Positions 24,640 through 35,652 of a stretch of DNA of 64,000 nt are shown in pieces. Both the position numbers and the translations under genes were made by a program. Source of the stretch: Talinum fruticosum. Lineage: Eukaryota; Streptophyta; Magnoliopsida; Caryophyllales; Talinaceae. The notes under the pieces were generated by a model. The model ran no database searches, was not told where the DNA came from, and saw only the letters and a program-made list of their open reading frames with translations. The first letter of the stretch is position 1. The number at the start of each line of letters is the position of its first letter. Location of the stretch: positions 1,426,001-1,490,000 of the forward strand of contig JAITYX010000022.1 in assembly GCA_021018815.1 (NCBI GenBank), in the 5' to 3' direction.

Positions 24640-25310
24640 AAATTATAAGTTAATTATATATATGCTAAAAATCTATTGCTTCAAAGGTTAGTGATTTTCA
24701 ACCTATTGCACTTTATAATGTTTTCTATGAAGTCCTTGCTAAAGTGCTAGCAAATAGGCTTCAGTTGGTGTTTCCTAATTTAGTCCGCTTGAACCAAAGT
24801 GCCTTTATCAAAGGCATGTCTATTATTGATAACATAATGCTTGCTCACACCTTGGCTAAACACTATGAGATAAGCTCCATTTCTCCAAGAATAATGATTA
24901 AAATTGATATCCGCAAAACTTATGATATTGTCAATTGGTCATCCCTCCACTCTACTTTTGAGGGTCTTGGATTCTCTGCCCATTTTGTCAAATTAGTCAT
25001 GATGTGTGTTACATCACCTTCTTATGATGTCAATATCAATGGTGAACCATGTTTTTATCTTCCTAGTGCTTGTGGCTTGAGACATGCGGACTCTTTGTCT
25101 CCCTACCTATTTGTTTCATGCATGGAACTGCTTTATAGAGGTCTAAATTTGGCTGCCAAGTGCATATGTTTTCGGTTGCATCGCAAATGTGCCAAAAGTA
25201 AGCTATGTCATTGATACATTATTTTTGTGGACCGACTTTATATCTTTTCTTGAATGCTTATTGGTAGCTACAAATCCATTTTTAACGCCTTCTCTTCTCT
25301 TTTTCGCTTT
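24640..25310 (+). mobile_element. LINE reverse-transcriptase fragment
   Basis: A mostly open stretch reads as an L1-type RT core: FQPIALYNVFYEVLAKVLAN, NQSAFIKGMSIIDNIMLAH, KIDIRKTYDIVNWSSL, then the SPYLFVSCMELL box. The catalytic FADD box appears as FVDR, so the Asp pair is broken. It is truncated at both ends and comes from a different L1 lineage from the element at 20.3-23.8 kb. Confidence 0.85.
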
Positions 25311-25409
25311 ATTCGACAATTACCTAAAAATAAACAAAGTAGAATAATTTAGATAAAATAAACTATATAATATAAATAAATAACTACTAAAATTACGTAC
25401 AAAATACGA

Positions 25410-25565
25410 CTTAACGAGTCATCTAACCTTTGCAGATGATTCATTGCTATATTGTAAAGTAAATGTAGCCTCGATTACTCGTCTTTAGGAGTTTTTCAGG
25501 AATTTTTTGATCCAAAATGGGGGCTATATTAATCATCGGTATTCTCAAATAGATAAGTCTTTGGC
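25410..25565 (+). mobile_element. Small LINE RT fragment with FADD box
   Basis: Reads SHLTFADDSLLYCKVN followed by EFFRNF and QNGGYINH-like sequence, the catalytic box and thumb start of a LINE reverse transcriptase. Only about 50 codons remain. About 100 bp of AT-rich DNA separate it from the preceding fragment, which already contains its own decayed FADD box, so these are two remnants. Confidence 0.72.
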
Positions 25566-25639
25566 AGCTAAATCAATCACCCAATCAGGACCATATCCAA
25601 CCCAAGTCCCGACAAAAGACCCATAGGGTTGAAGGTGGG

Positions 25640-28600
25640 CCATTGAGCAAGCTCACTGTGTTCCCCAGACAAACATAAAAAAATAACAAAAATTAAAATG
25701 TTTACAAAGATCAAGAATATCATAAATAAACAAACCAACATCATCACCTAATCCTACTCTTATAATGATCTTGATGATTAACGAGGCACAATTACTCTCT
25801 ATCACTAAGTTGATGTAACCATACTCCAATGTTAGCTTCATCTCGTATAGGCAAGCTCTAGCTTCTTCTATTTTCATGCTCAAGAACCCCGGACCTTGAC
25901 GAACTCTCGCACAGTTCCAAGCTGTTAGGAAAGAATTAAGTCTTAAAAGTTATAACCGCAAGTGCACGGCGTAGTTGTAGCTAGCCAGGCAAGCGCGGGT
26001 CGTGTCCACAGAGAGTTGTGTTTCAAATATCAAAGTTATCTTAAACTTTACGTCTAGGCGAATCGGGAGCGAGATGAGATATATGATAGCTAAATTAATC
26101 CTAGAAAGTAATAAAGATATAATCGGGTTGTGATTTTACCACTTAATAAACTAACTAATCAAGACAAATCTAAACCTACCCAAGTTTATATAAGAATTTA
26201 GGAGTGGTTGGTTGCACCATCAAAACCTACTCAAATCGCACTTTTGAGGGTTATGAATTAGTGCAATTATTATAACCACCTACTTTCATGGGGTTAGCCT
26301 AACTAGACTATACGAGATAGTAACCTCGGACCTAGTTAGGATTTGGGCTATTTTTGTCCCAAAATCCTAACTATTCTCTAGACCCACACTAGAAAATTGA
26401 CTCTATCTTTCACCGACGGACCAACCGTAAAAAATCAAGATGGAAAGAGCCTTTTGGGTATCTCATCAAACAAGTGGCGAGTAAGAGAAACAATACTAAA
26501 ATACTAACATAAATTTGGTAAATTAAGGCTCAAACGAGATCAATTAGACATTAAGAGGCTAATCACAATCAAAATGACACAAACTAACAATTAATTAACA
26601 TGAAACACAGTTAATCTAACAACTAAATGAATAAAGATCGATTCGAACAACGACATAACCTAACAAATTAAACTTAAACATAAAATTAAACAATTGATAT
26701 ACTAATACTAATATCAAAAGACAATAAAAATGGAACCTTTAAGCTAAACAAAACAAACTAAAGAGAAGGGAGAGATAAAAGGGAAGAAGTTATCGAGAAC
26801 GAATTGAAGTGAAATTGAAAACCGATACGTGCTTGAATTAAATAATTAAAACTAAAGTATGAATTGAATCTAAATTTACAAGAGAAAAACTAATTGAACT
26901 AAACTAAAATTAACCTAAAAATTAAACTATTTATCCCTACGAGCGCCTCCACTCTTCCTTTTATACACAATGCCTTTACCTTAACTTTATAAGTCCCGGA
27001 AGGACTCATTTGCTGATGATGATGTCATGACATCGGCGCCCAAATTTTACCAAAGTGAATTCTTGCCCCTTTTTTTTTATTACCACGGCTGGGCTTTGTA
27101 CCTTTAACATCACCTGGGCGTTATAATTACAATGCTTGACCTTTTTTTTTTATCAACAAATAACTTATTGTGAATCTTGAGTCTTGAGTCTTAATGTCCA
27201 AGATCATACTTTCCTTGCCTTTGAGCCCAAATTTCGATTCTTACTCGGTTGAACTTTATTACCTATAAAAGTAAATAAAATAAGTAAAATTTCTAAAAAA
27301 CATATTATTTTACGAGTTAAAAATTAAGTAAATAAGGGCATAAATAACGTAATATTTGGACCGAACACCAACGTACCCACATTGTTGCGAATAAGCTGTT
27401 CCCCATCCATATCCCTATTATCTAAGATTCCCATCAATGTTAAGTTTCCACATCCTGGTGCACGAAGGCTTCCACCTTTCATTTTGAGGAGACATGTTAT
27501 GGCTTACTTTTGCATGGGCCTCCCTAAATTCTTTGATGAAGTTAATCACCTTTCTAACTTAACTCAATCGCCCTCTCTAAAAATCTTTGATTCCTAGCAT
27601 TTCACACTTCCCACATCACAACCAAGAACTCCTCCTAGTCCTCTATACACAACATGGATTGTGTATTCACCACAAAATCCCACACGAAGCAAAAGCAACA
27701 TTCCACAAGTTAGTCGAGAATTTTCTACCTTCCCAGATTTCTACGGCTTGGGGTAGCAAAACAATGTATGGGAATCATCCTCCTCTTCACATCTACAAAC
27801 GCCGGAACTCGTAGGGAAAGGCAATATTATCCTAGCTATAACCTTGCACTACTAGGAAGAGCTTTGGAACACATCCTCCATAGGAACACCTTAATCCGCG
27901 GCGGCAAGTAAGTTGCCCATAAGGCCTTCCAGGAACTCATTAGCCCATTATCGCTCGACTCGACTCATCCAAACCACGCTAGTTACGAGTACAATGATAG
28001 GCCAATTTGACGGTTACCTCTCCCGAAGTTGAGTTGTGCCATAGTACACGGTGCAGCGAGAATAGATTTTATACAATCCACATCAATGGGCAAGAAGATC
28101 ACACTAATCATAGCTTCCCTCCATCAAACCTTCTCCCTATCAATAAGGTCCCTTACCCGATGAAGAGAAAATCTCGGGTCATGACGAGTGATGAATTTGA
28201 AAGAATGGGGTCTCATAATTTAAAATCCCAAATACTCGATGAGAAACCATCACCGGCTCTCCATCCTATGCCTCGTCGAACAACCCAAAAGCCTTACAAG
28301 ACTTCGCCGGATATAGCTAGGGCAAGACTCAAGTTGAGCGTCAAACGAGGGTTGAAGTGGGAAAATATTGAGCTTCCAAAGCCTTGTACACCAAAGAGCT
28401 TGTGTTCTCCAACATCCACCAAACTTACCTAGCTAAAAGGGTCAAATTAAAGTCTTTGAAATCTCCGAAGCCTAAGCCCCCGGTTGCCTTATTACATCAA
28501 GTTTTTCTCCCCACCCAGCCAATCTTTCTTGAATTATTAGTGCGGCCCCACCAAAATCTATTCACCATCTCCTAGATCTCAACACAAAGCTCCTTAGGGA

Positions 28601-29525
28601 ACATAAATGCACTTGTAGTGTAGGTTGGGATAGCTTAAGCCACGAGACTTTATTAGCACTTTCTTTCCTACCTATGAAAAGTGATGATAAATTCAACGAT
28701 GTAACCTCTTCCTAATATGATCTTTGATTGGTAAAAAGGTTTTTCTTCAACCTCATAATTTTTATAAGTACACCCAAATACTTGTTATGAGAAATGACCT
28801 CTACGATATCAAGTTGGATAGTTATTGCATTTACACGCTCCACCTTCACCCCATTGCTAAAAGAGGCACTTGACTTATCAAAATTAATTTGATGGCCGGA
28901 CGTAAGCTCATATTTTGTCAAAATTTTCGTCACCGCCCTGCTCGATCCACATCAACAACACAAAAATCATACTTTTATCCGCAAAGAGGAGATGAGAAAC
29001 TACCGGGGCCCTTTCGCATATACTGTGACCTACTAAATGACTCGAGTGAATTGCATCACATAATAAATATGAGAGCCTTTCGACAACAAACAAAATAGGT
29101 ATGGGGAAATCGGGTCTTCCTGCCTAAGCCTTCGAATTGCTGGACATAACCCCTTAGCTCCCTATTAATAACAAATGACATTGACGTGGACTCAATGCAA
29201 ATTATAACCAAATTGACCCAATTAGTAGCCAAACCCATTTCAACATGATTTTCCACAAAAAACTCATTCAACCCTATCATATACCTTTGACATGTCTAGT
29301 TTCATCTCCATTCCCCCATTTGACTTAGTAGAACGAGTACATCGAGTGGAAAATCTCAAACGCCACAAGGATATTATCCGAAATAAATATACCTATAGGG
29401 GTGAAGGCACTCTAGGATTCCGGAGTAATGATAGGAAAAATGACTCTGAGTCTATTAGAAATCTCTTTTGTAACTAGTTTATAGACCACATTACATAAAC
29501 TAATAGACTCAAAAGTGATACTAAA
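25640..29525 (-). mobile_element. Degenerate LINE (- strand), split by an insertion
   Basis: Reading leftward from 29.52 kb: FESISLCNVVYKLVTKEIS, NRLRVIFPIITPES, MEMKLDMSKVYDRVE, then MGLATNWVNLVIICIES, the decayed catalytic box HLLFADKSMIF, and KILTKYELTSGHQINFDKS. A zinc-knuckle region follows (RIKVFLWRMCSKALPSSARL, about 27900), then an RNase H start (RWKPSCTRMWKLNIDGNLR, about 27470). The RNase H domain resumes at 25.9 kb with EEARACLYEMKLTLEYGY and VIESNCASL after an insertion at 25927-27392. There are multiple stops and frameshifts. It resembles the RNase H-bearing LINE at 20.3 kb in layout and wording and may belong to the same family. Confidence 0.85.
25927..27392. mobile_element. 1.47-kb insertion with 8-bp target duplication
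   Basis: Interrupts the RNase H domain of the surrounding LINE. AAGCTGTT stands on both sides (25919-25926 and 27393-27400), an exact 8-bp direct repeat. The insert contains ACCGCAAGTGCACGGCG near its left end (25957), followed by GTGTCCACAGAGAG. I recall this wording from repeats in other plant genomes but cannot assign it to a class. No long ORF, no clear terminal inverted repeat and no LTR pair are visible; the centre is AT-rich. Confidence 0.72.
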
Positions 29526-29719
29526 TGTGAGACATGACCAAATTGAGTGGAAGAGAGAGAAGGTAGAAAAAGGAAAAATCAAATATAACAATTGTCCTCC
29601 TTATTGTGGAATTGGGTGCTTTTTTATACCAATTGTACTTTTATTTATTTATTGATATATTTGATAATGTGGAAGAAATGGAACTAAAGTGAGCCCCTTC
29701 TTATTATAGATACTCTTAG

Positions 29720-30870
29720 GGCTCCTATTATCTATTAGAAAGCTCGAGTCATTAGCTTTGTCAACCTCTTCTTAACAACATTAAGAAAAGAATTACTTCT
29801 TGGGCCTCAAAAACACTTGTCTTATACTGGCGGAAGAACTCTCATATAATATGTTTTAGCAAGGATTTGGATTTTTGATCTTTAGTGTTTCCATTACCAA
29901 AGCACACTATAAACCAACTTGAAAGTTGGTGCATTATATTTCTTTTGGTTGGATCTATGGAAGGAAAAAATTGGCTTTAGTTAGTTGGTCTAAAATATGC
30001 CAACCTCTTTAAAATAGAGGTTTAGGCTCCAAAGAGCTATTGGTCCGGAACAAGCATCTTGTGCTAAATGGCTATGGAGCCTCGGTCATACCTTAACCAA
30101 TTTTCACGAGGCGGACAAGAGATTACCTGCTACGGTCAACTAATATATAGGGATACAAACTTATTCTTCTGCTCCTTGGGGATGGAAGATGATAATTAGT
30201 GCTAGAGATTAAATTAGGAATGTGATAGGCAAATGACAAAGGTAGACAATGGTGGTATGACTATGGAGGAAAATTTAGCATTGAAGCATGTTGTTCCTTT
30301 TTCTTACCTGATTCTAACATAGTATTTTGGTGGAAAGCGAGTGTAGAGGAATTTGAGTTGGTCCATAAATAAATTTATCCTATGGCTGGTAGCACAAAAC
30401 ATACTTGTGACATGTGAAATGTTGACCATAAGAGGAATCCGAGTCCAAAATATATGTTACTTATGCTCTAAGCCTAATGATGATAGATGATCCCATCAAT
30501 GTTTTTGTGCCCAAATGCTCCCAATGTTTCCTTCTTAATAGCATGCTATTAAGAAAAGAATGTTATGTGTTTCTTTGATGTGAAATGTTATCCGTGCTAT
30601 TGTTTGATCTTCCTTCAATGGTTGTCCCACTTTACGCTTTATCCCGATGTTTCCTTCATTATTTTCCTTTTGGCGGTTGTTTTATTCATGCACTCATTGT
30701 TTGTGTCTTGTTTTCTGTTCACGATATTCCCTGCACCAAGAAACAAGATTAGTGGCACTTGATAAAGACTTAATTTCCTTTTGGGTGGTTCTTGTCATAG
30801 AGTCCTCCCAACAACTTCTTTATGCGCATTTACCACTTTCTTGGTGTTTTTCTTCTCCTCCTTAGAACGC
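29720..30870 (+). mobile_element. LINE 3'-part fragment (+ strand)
   Basis: The + strand reads PLLNNIKKRITSWASKTLVL (29768), RKKLALVSWSKICQPL (about 29965), NRGLGSKELLVRNKHLVLNG (about 30015) and later a KYMLL...SKPNDD knuckle-like stretch (about 30450). This is the thumb-to-zinc-knuckle part of an L1 ORF2. Stops are frequent and the reverse-transcriptase core is absent. Its 5' end lies close to, and in opposite orientation from, the LINE ending at 29525. Confidence 0.72.
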
Positions 30871-31021
30871 AAGCCATGTTGCTGGACGAGAGAACATAAA
30901 CATGCTAGTAACTTCATCTTCCTCCTTCCTTAATCTATCCATTTGGATTAATGGTTCTACCGTTACTATTGAAACATCATCCTCTTCCATGTTAGCTTGG
31001 TCTTTCTTAGCAAAGGGGAAC

Positions 31022-31441
31022 CTACCATTTCATTTTTTTCCCATAGGTTTGGTTTAGCGGGCAATTATTTCTCATATCTCCAGCTACCCGAATAGTCAAG
31101 ATCTCAAGCTTGGATGTACAAACAAACCCTATTTTCTTACCATTCATGAGATTCTTGTAGTCCCTTCTTGAAATTTTGATAAGGTAGCCCGATCGACGTT
31201 TATTTGAGAGCGTGATCGGATCTTCCTTATCCCTACCATATTGGTTCCCATCATGAATAGAAGTACGAGTCATTGGCAGTGGGACTTGTTCCCACCAGTA
31301 AATGGGGACTCTTCCCCAAGGGTTTCTATAGGTATGATGAGCTTGAACTATCATTGTCAACCTCCATGTTACTCGTTTGAAAAGAATGACCATTCGACTT
31401 GGTAAAATATTGACACTTGTCATATCGGGTTTAACATCCAA
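31022..31441 (-). other. Unidentified 139-codon open frame
   Basis: An uninterrupted - strand frame that is basic and hydrophilic, with no motif I recognise. It lies downstream of the TPR pseudogene on the same strand and could be part of the same retrocopied transcript or of a LINE. No promoter or splice evidence supports it as a gene. Function unknown; listed because of its length in AT-rich DNA. Confidence 0.3.
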
Positions 31442-31689
31442 CTGGTTTTCAACCTTGTCCTAATACACTAAAGCTGGTTTCGAGTCCTCCCAAGGAACCA
31501 TATTTGGATTTTGTCATCTCACAACCTATATATAGAGGGTGGATATCCTTTGCCTAATTCTTGATTTCACTTGCTCTTATTGGATATGGAGGGGGTCAAA
31601 TATCTTCTTTCCCTTATCCTAGATTTTTTTAGCAGGGGAATTTCATTGTTAGAACTTGAGCCATACTTCTCCTCTTTCTTCTTGAGCTC

Positions 31690-32174
31690 TTTAATAATAA
31701 ACTTGTTTTTGGTTCAAATTTAAGAGTTATCTCAAGATCCATTTTAGCATCCTCTATCATGTTTAAGTTGATCTAAGCTAGAGTTCTCTTATATCTTGCT
31801 TAAAGTTCAAATCTCATTGTAAAATCACAATTCTCAATAACTTTGTCAAAATTGTTAAGCCTCAACCAACATGCAACTAGATTTGAATTGAGAGTAACTC
31901 CTCGCTCGGACATCGGTTATGCATCTTGGGCGCAAATCGGATTCCCAACACATAAAAGCTATAGGGCTTTATTATACATGAGAATCGCTTTGGGATATTC
32001 TTGTAACTTAAAGAGAATGTTCCCTGAATCATTCAAAGAACGAGCCTTCCAAATTGCTTCTCTAGGATCCTTCATTTGCTCAAGACTCCTAATAACACTT
32101 TCGTATAATTCCCCTTTAAGCTGGGAATCAAATATATCCTGAAAAGCCTCCTCAAAACTAGGATTCATTGTCAA
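31690..32174 (-). pseudogene. TPR-domain protein, decayed intronless copy
   Basis: One frame throughout, broken only by stop codons, reads LEQMKDPREAIWKARSLN (about 32090), then TPR-like NDSGNILFKLQEYPKAILMY (about 32030), VTLNSNLVACWLRLNNFDKV (about 31890), IENCDFTMRFEL and INLNMIEDAKMDLEITLKF (about 31760). The helix-turn-helix spacing and the xxALxxxP-like ending match three consecutive tetratricopeptide repeats of the co-chaperone type. The several TPRs follow each other without introns, which suggests a processed retrocopy among the LINEs here. The parent gene is not identified. Confidence 0.68.
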
Positions 32175-33007
32175 AATTCAATGCCAAGTCTTCGATGCCG
32201 AATCCACACAAGTCCCACAACACCAGCTAAAAACAAATGCACAAAAGAGAGTTGTTATGCCACACGAATACCTTGACTAACAAACACAAACAAGGCTATC
32301 GAGATCGATATTAAAATTGATGGAATAAACCACTTTCCAAAGGCACAAATCAAGGTAAATAACCAAAACACCACCGAGGTAACACCCAAATCAACCCCAG
32401 AGAAATAGAACAGATGGAGAAGAAATTCTAACCGGAAACTTGAGGTGACCTTTGCGGGATAAATTGTATAGTCCGGTGAGCTCCAACACTAAGTGCTTGC
32501 TCAAGGCCAACACCTTTACGATCCGTCCACCACCTTCCTAATTCTAACAACTAAAAAGAGATAAGGATAAAATATATAAGAAGAAGGAAGAAGTGAGAAG
32601 TGAGAAGTAAGAAGGGGATCCGGTGACACCTTAACGGGAGGCGTCACCGACTCCAATTGCCATTAACAATGGCTTTACACAATTTGAAGAAAGGTGGTTG
32701 GTAGGTGAGATAAAGAACACGCATGGTGTCCTGCTTCTTACCACAAAATATATAGTTGGTGAAAATGTCTAGTTTTTGGACTTAATGCAAATTATTTACT
32801 TATTCCCCAAAATAAAGTTAATTATAAATTTAATCATGGATAACAAAAATAGTTGAAAGAAAATGGTGATTACAACCAAAAATATTTAATATAAACTCAA
32901 AATCTACATCTACGATTGTAAGTTACAAACTCACTACACAACAATCAAAAGGAAAGGAGTCGATGTAGAATAATGAAAAGATTGTAACAAATTTTTATAT
33001 TGTCGAG
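32175..33007. other. Intergenic, no gene recognised
   Basis: Mixed sequence around 32180-32760 may include LINE remnants, but I could not find a diagnostic motif. AT-rich after 32760. Confidence 0.4.
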
Positions 33008-33113
33008 GTCCGTTCATTTCAACTGTTAAAATAAGCAATTGTAGCAATTATATCCATTATGAGCTATCATGAACTTTTATAAACTATTATAATGTTAATA
33101 ATAAATTTTTTAC

Positions 33114-33203
<90 letters not shown>

Positions 33204-33587
33204 TAATTTTCATGAAGTAATTAGAGCAATAAAGTTCTCACCCACCCCAAATATATGTCCCCCTTCCCCACATAAAATAACTAATATGATTAATGGCATA
33301 ATAGATTATGTTCCGCAATAGCTTATGCGGTATTGGTAAGTCATTTGATTATAAATTGATACATTACTAATTTTAATATTTTGAAGTTAAGTGATGTGCA
33401 CGTTGTAGAAAAAAATTATCCAAAAATTTACTAATAAGCTCTTTTCATATCAATATATAATTGTTACAACAATACAATAATCATGACAATGATGACCATT
33501 ATAATAACAATTTACAACGATGTTGATGATAATAACAATAATAATTATAGTAATAATATTACTAAAATTTTAAATATAATAATGTTC

Positions 33588-33635
<48 letters not shown>

Positions 33636-33800
33636 GAGGTTATGATTAGCGGTTATAGTGGGTATACTGTTATAGTGGTTATAGATGTTAAGAGTTGTTA
33701 TAGCTATTATAAGCTACTAAGATCCGTTATAAGTAGTTATGAAATATTATAAACTGTTAGCCGTTATAAATGCTTTTATAAACGCTAATTCGAACAAACT
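33008..33800. mobile_element. TTATAA-rich MITE-like repeats with AAT/ATT tracts
   Basis: Begins GTCCGTTCATTTCAACTG, the start of the family at 18137, and ends CTAATTCGAACAAACTTT, its other end. Between them are an AAT tract facing an ATT tract (33113-33202), a unique-looking middle and a second ATT tract (about 33590-33634) followed by GAGGTTATGATTAGCGGTTATA, a family motif also seen in inverse near 40640. It may be two partial copies or one copy expanded by an insertion. Confidence 0.62.
33113..33202. repeat. (AAT)n/(ATT)n palindromic microsatellite
   Basis: About fourteen AAT units run directly into about fourteen ATT units, an almost perfect inverted repeat of some 90 bases that can fold into a hairpin. 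Confidence 0.88.
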
Positions 33801-33859
33801 TTAACAATAACTCATGTTTTCAATATATATATATGAAAAAAACAAACTAAACTAATCTA

Positions 33860-34350
33860 GCCACTCGATATAATAGCTTAATCATGCTTAGGCTCATAAT
33901 ACCTAAAGATCATGCGTAGTGCCACATCTACAATCCCACTTGGAGGCCCCTCGTTCTGCTCACCATTTCCCAATGCCGGATTCACGAGAAGAGGGAGAAA
34001 AATTGGATTCAAGCGGATCCCATTACTTTTTGCCGGAGTGCCGTGAAAAACGACGTCGTTTTGTGTTTTTTTGTTTGTGTTGGGCCACACGTTTTGTAAA
34101 TAAATATAGGTGTAATTGTGGGAACATGGATTATATTTTATAACGATCTAAATTTGAAGTACCCCAAATTTAGAAATGAAGGAAATAAGAAATAAAAAAA
34201 TAAATATTTTGATTAAGTGTAGCAGTAAACCTCACGAAAAGATCCAAATTATGGATTTCGCATTGCTAATGCTCCAAACGTTCATCGAGTTGAGTTCGAG
34301 GATTTCCAAACCGAGAAATTTTAATTACTTAACAACCTACTTGGAAAATA
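33860..34350. other. Intergenic, short unassigned open frames
   Basis: A 70-codon - strand frame at 33878-34090 starts MWPNTNKKTQ and ends YEPKHD. It has no recognisable domain and could be a leftover exon. Nothing else found. Confidence 0.35.
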
Positions 34351-34351
34351 A

Positions 34352-34520
34352 AGGTTTGTTCAAAATGTATGTTAAAATAAGTTGTTATATCTATTATGAC
34401 AGTAAAATAAAGTGAAATAATTAACTTTTATAATTGTTAAGAGTTAAAATAAGTTGAAATAAATAAAACAAGTTAAAAATTATTATAAATAATAGTATAA
34501 ATGTCATTTGATAAAAAATT
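34352..34520. mobile_element. Short MITE-like element upstream of copy B
   Basis: Starts AGGTTTGTTCAAAATGTA and ends near AAATGTCATTTGATAAAAAA, matching the ends of the elements at 17138 and 46411. The interior has the same AAAATAAGTTGAAATAA wording. It lies about 110 bp upstream of the telo-box of eEF2 copy B. Confidence 0.58.
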
Positions 34521-34628
34521 TTCCTTCCCAAAACATGGTCCAAAAAAACAGTAATAAAAAAAAAACTGAAGCTGTAGTAGTAAGGAGGTGAGGGCATTTG
34601 CGACCTTCCGGAAAAAATGGTGGTTTGC

Positions 34629-34698
34629 TAGGGTTTTCTCTCACCAGGTCCAATATAACCTGTGTGTCTACTTCTGGAGTGATAAACCCCCTCCCTCT

Positions 34699-34748
<50 letters not shown>

Positions 34749-35652
34749 CGCTACTTTTGGATCGGACAACGAACAAGGTCACCGCCTTCCCTCCGGCGGC
34801 CTCGAGGTACCCTTCTATGCGTTCATCTTCTTTGCTGCTGTTGTTGACTGAGTGTCTGAGATGGTTTTTCTTTTTATACATTCCATGGTTTTTCTGATTT
34901 GTTCGGATTTGATATGCTTGTATTGTAATTGTTTGTTCTGTGATGAGTCGAAAATTTATACTGAATTAGCATAGGATAATGTCAGTTTTTGTTGATTGTT
35001 TTTGGGGTTTCTCGTAATGAAAATGTGGATTTCATTAGATCGTCAAAATCACAAGAGCAGCTGAATTTTTGTTTTACTTGTTGGATTTGCATTAGTTTAT
35101 GATTTTAATTTTATCGAAGTGAGTAAGTAGTAACATTATGTGGTTTTTTTGTTGGAATATAAATCTGGGTTTGTAGTAGTTTTGTTCAGATCTGGAGATT
35201 TGAACGAATGAACTTTGGTGCTCTTGATTTGGCGATGCGAACTTTACGCAAATGATAATAGCCGAAAAGAAACGAATTCATAATTAGTATTGCTGTAGAA
35301 TTTGTTCTTCTGAAATAAGGTGGACTAATTAATGGCAACCTCAGGAGTGCTTATGTGGTATCTCGTTTTTCTGATAATTTTTGTTCTCTGAATGTTTCGT
35401 AAATGACCGAGTCGTTTTGTTGTGGAGGTTGTTGACTACTTGATTTACAATGTGTGAAGCGCAAATTTATGCTCTGACATTTGTTGAATATATTGCTTCC
35501 GTTTATATAGACCATTTACAGCTTCACATTGGAACAAGCTATTCATAGCTGTGCAATGACCCTTTAAATGTTGTGTTCAGGGTTCGTCGAATAGCTCTTA
35601 GAAGCTTCTTCTAATTGGCTGAGAGCCGGTGTTGTTTTAAAGATCCGCCAAG
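34629..35652 (+). promoter_or_regulatory. Promoter and 5' leader of eEF2 copy B
   Basis: TAGGGTTT (telo-box, inverse) at 34629-34636, a CAATATAAC TATA-like box at 34651-34659, then a leader exon with a CT microsatellite. It ends at GGCCTCGAG before a GTACCC donor at 34807. The leader intron runs to 35580 (TTGTGTTCAG), and the exon resumes with GGTTCGTCGAATAG, nearly identical to copy A, and carries the ATG. The leader exon of A is recognisably homologous (GCCGCT..TTTGGATCG.ACAACGAAC), which shows that the duplication included the promoter. Confidence 0.75.
34691..34744. repeat. (CT)n microsatellite in eEF2-B leader
   Basis: CCCTCTC units pass into about two dozen CT repeats just downstream of the TATA-like box. 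Copies A and C carry shorter CT tracts in their leaders. Pyrimidine-rich leaders are common in plant genes for the translation apparatus. Confidence 0.85.

Noticed and set aside
24744..25214. 156-codon RT frame as an active reverse transcriptase
   Set aside because: It lacks endonuclease, thumb and ORF1, and the catalytic FADD box is FVDR; a remnant only.
34588..34897. Ser/Leu-rich frames over the eEF2-B leader
   Set aside because: Produced by the CT microsatellite; the region is promoter and 5' UTR.
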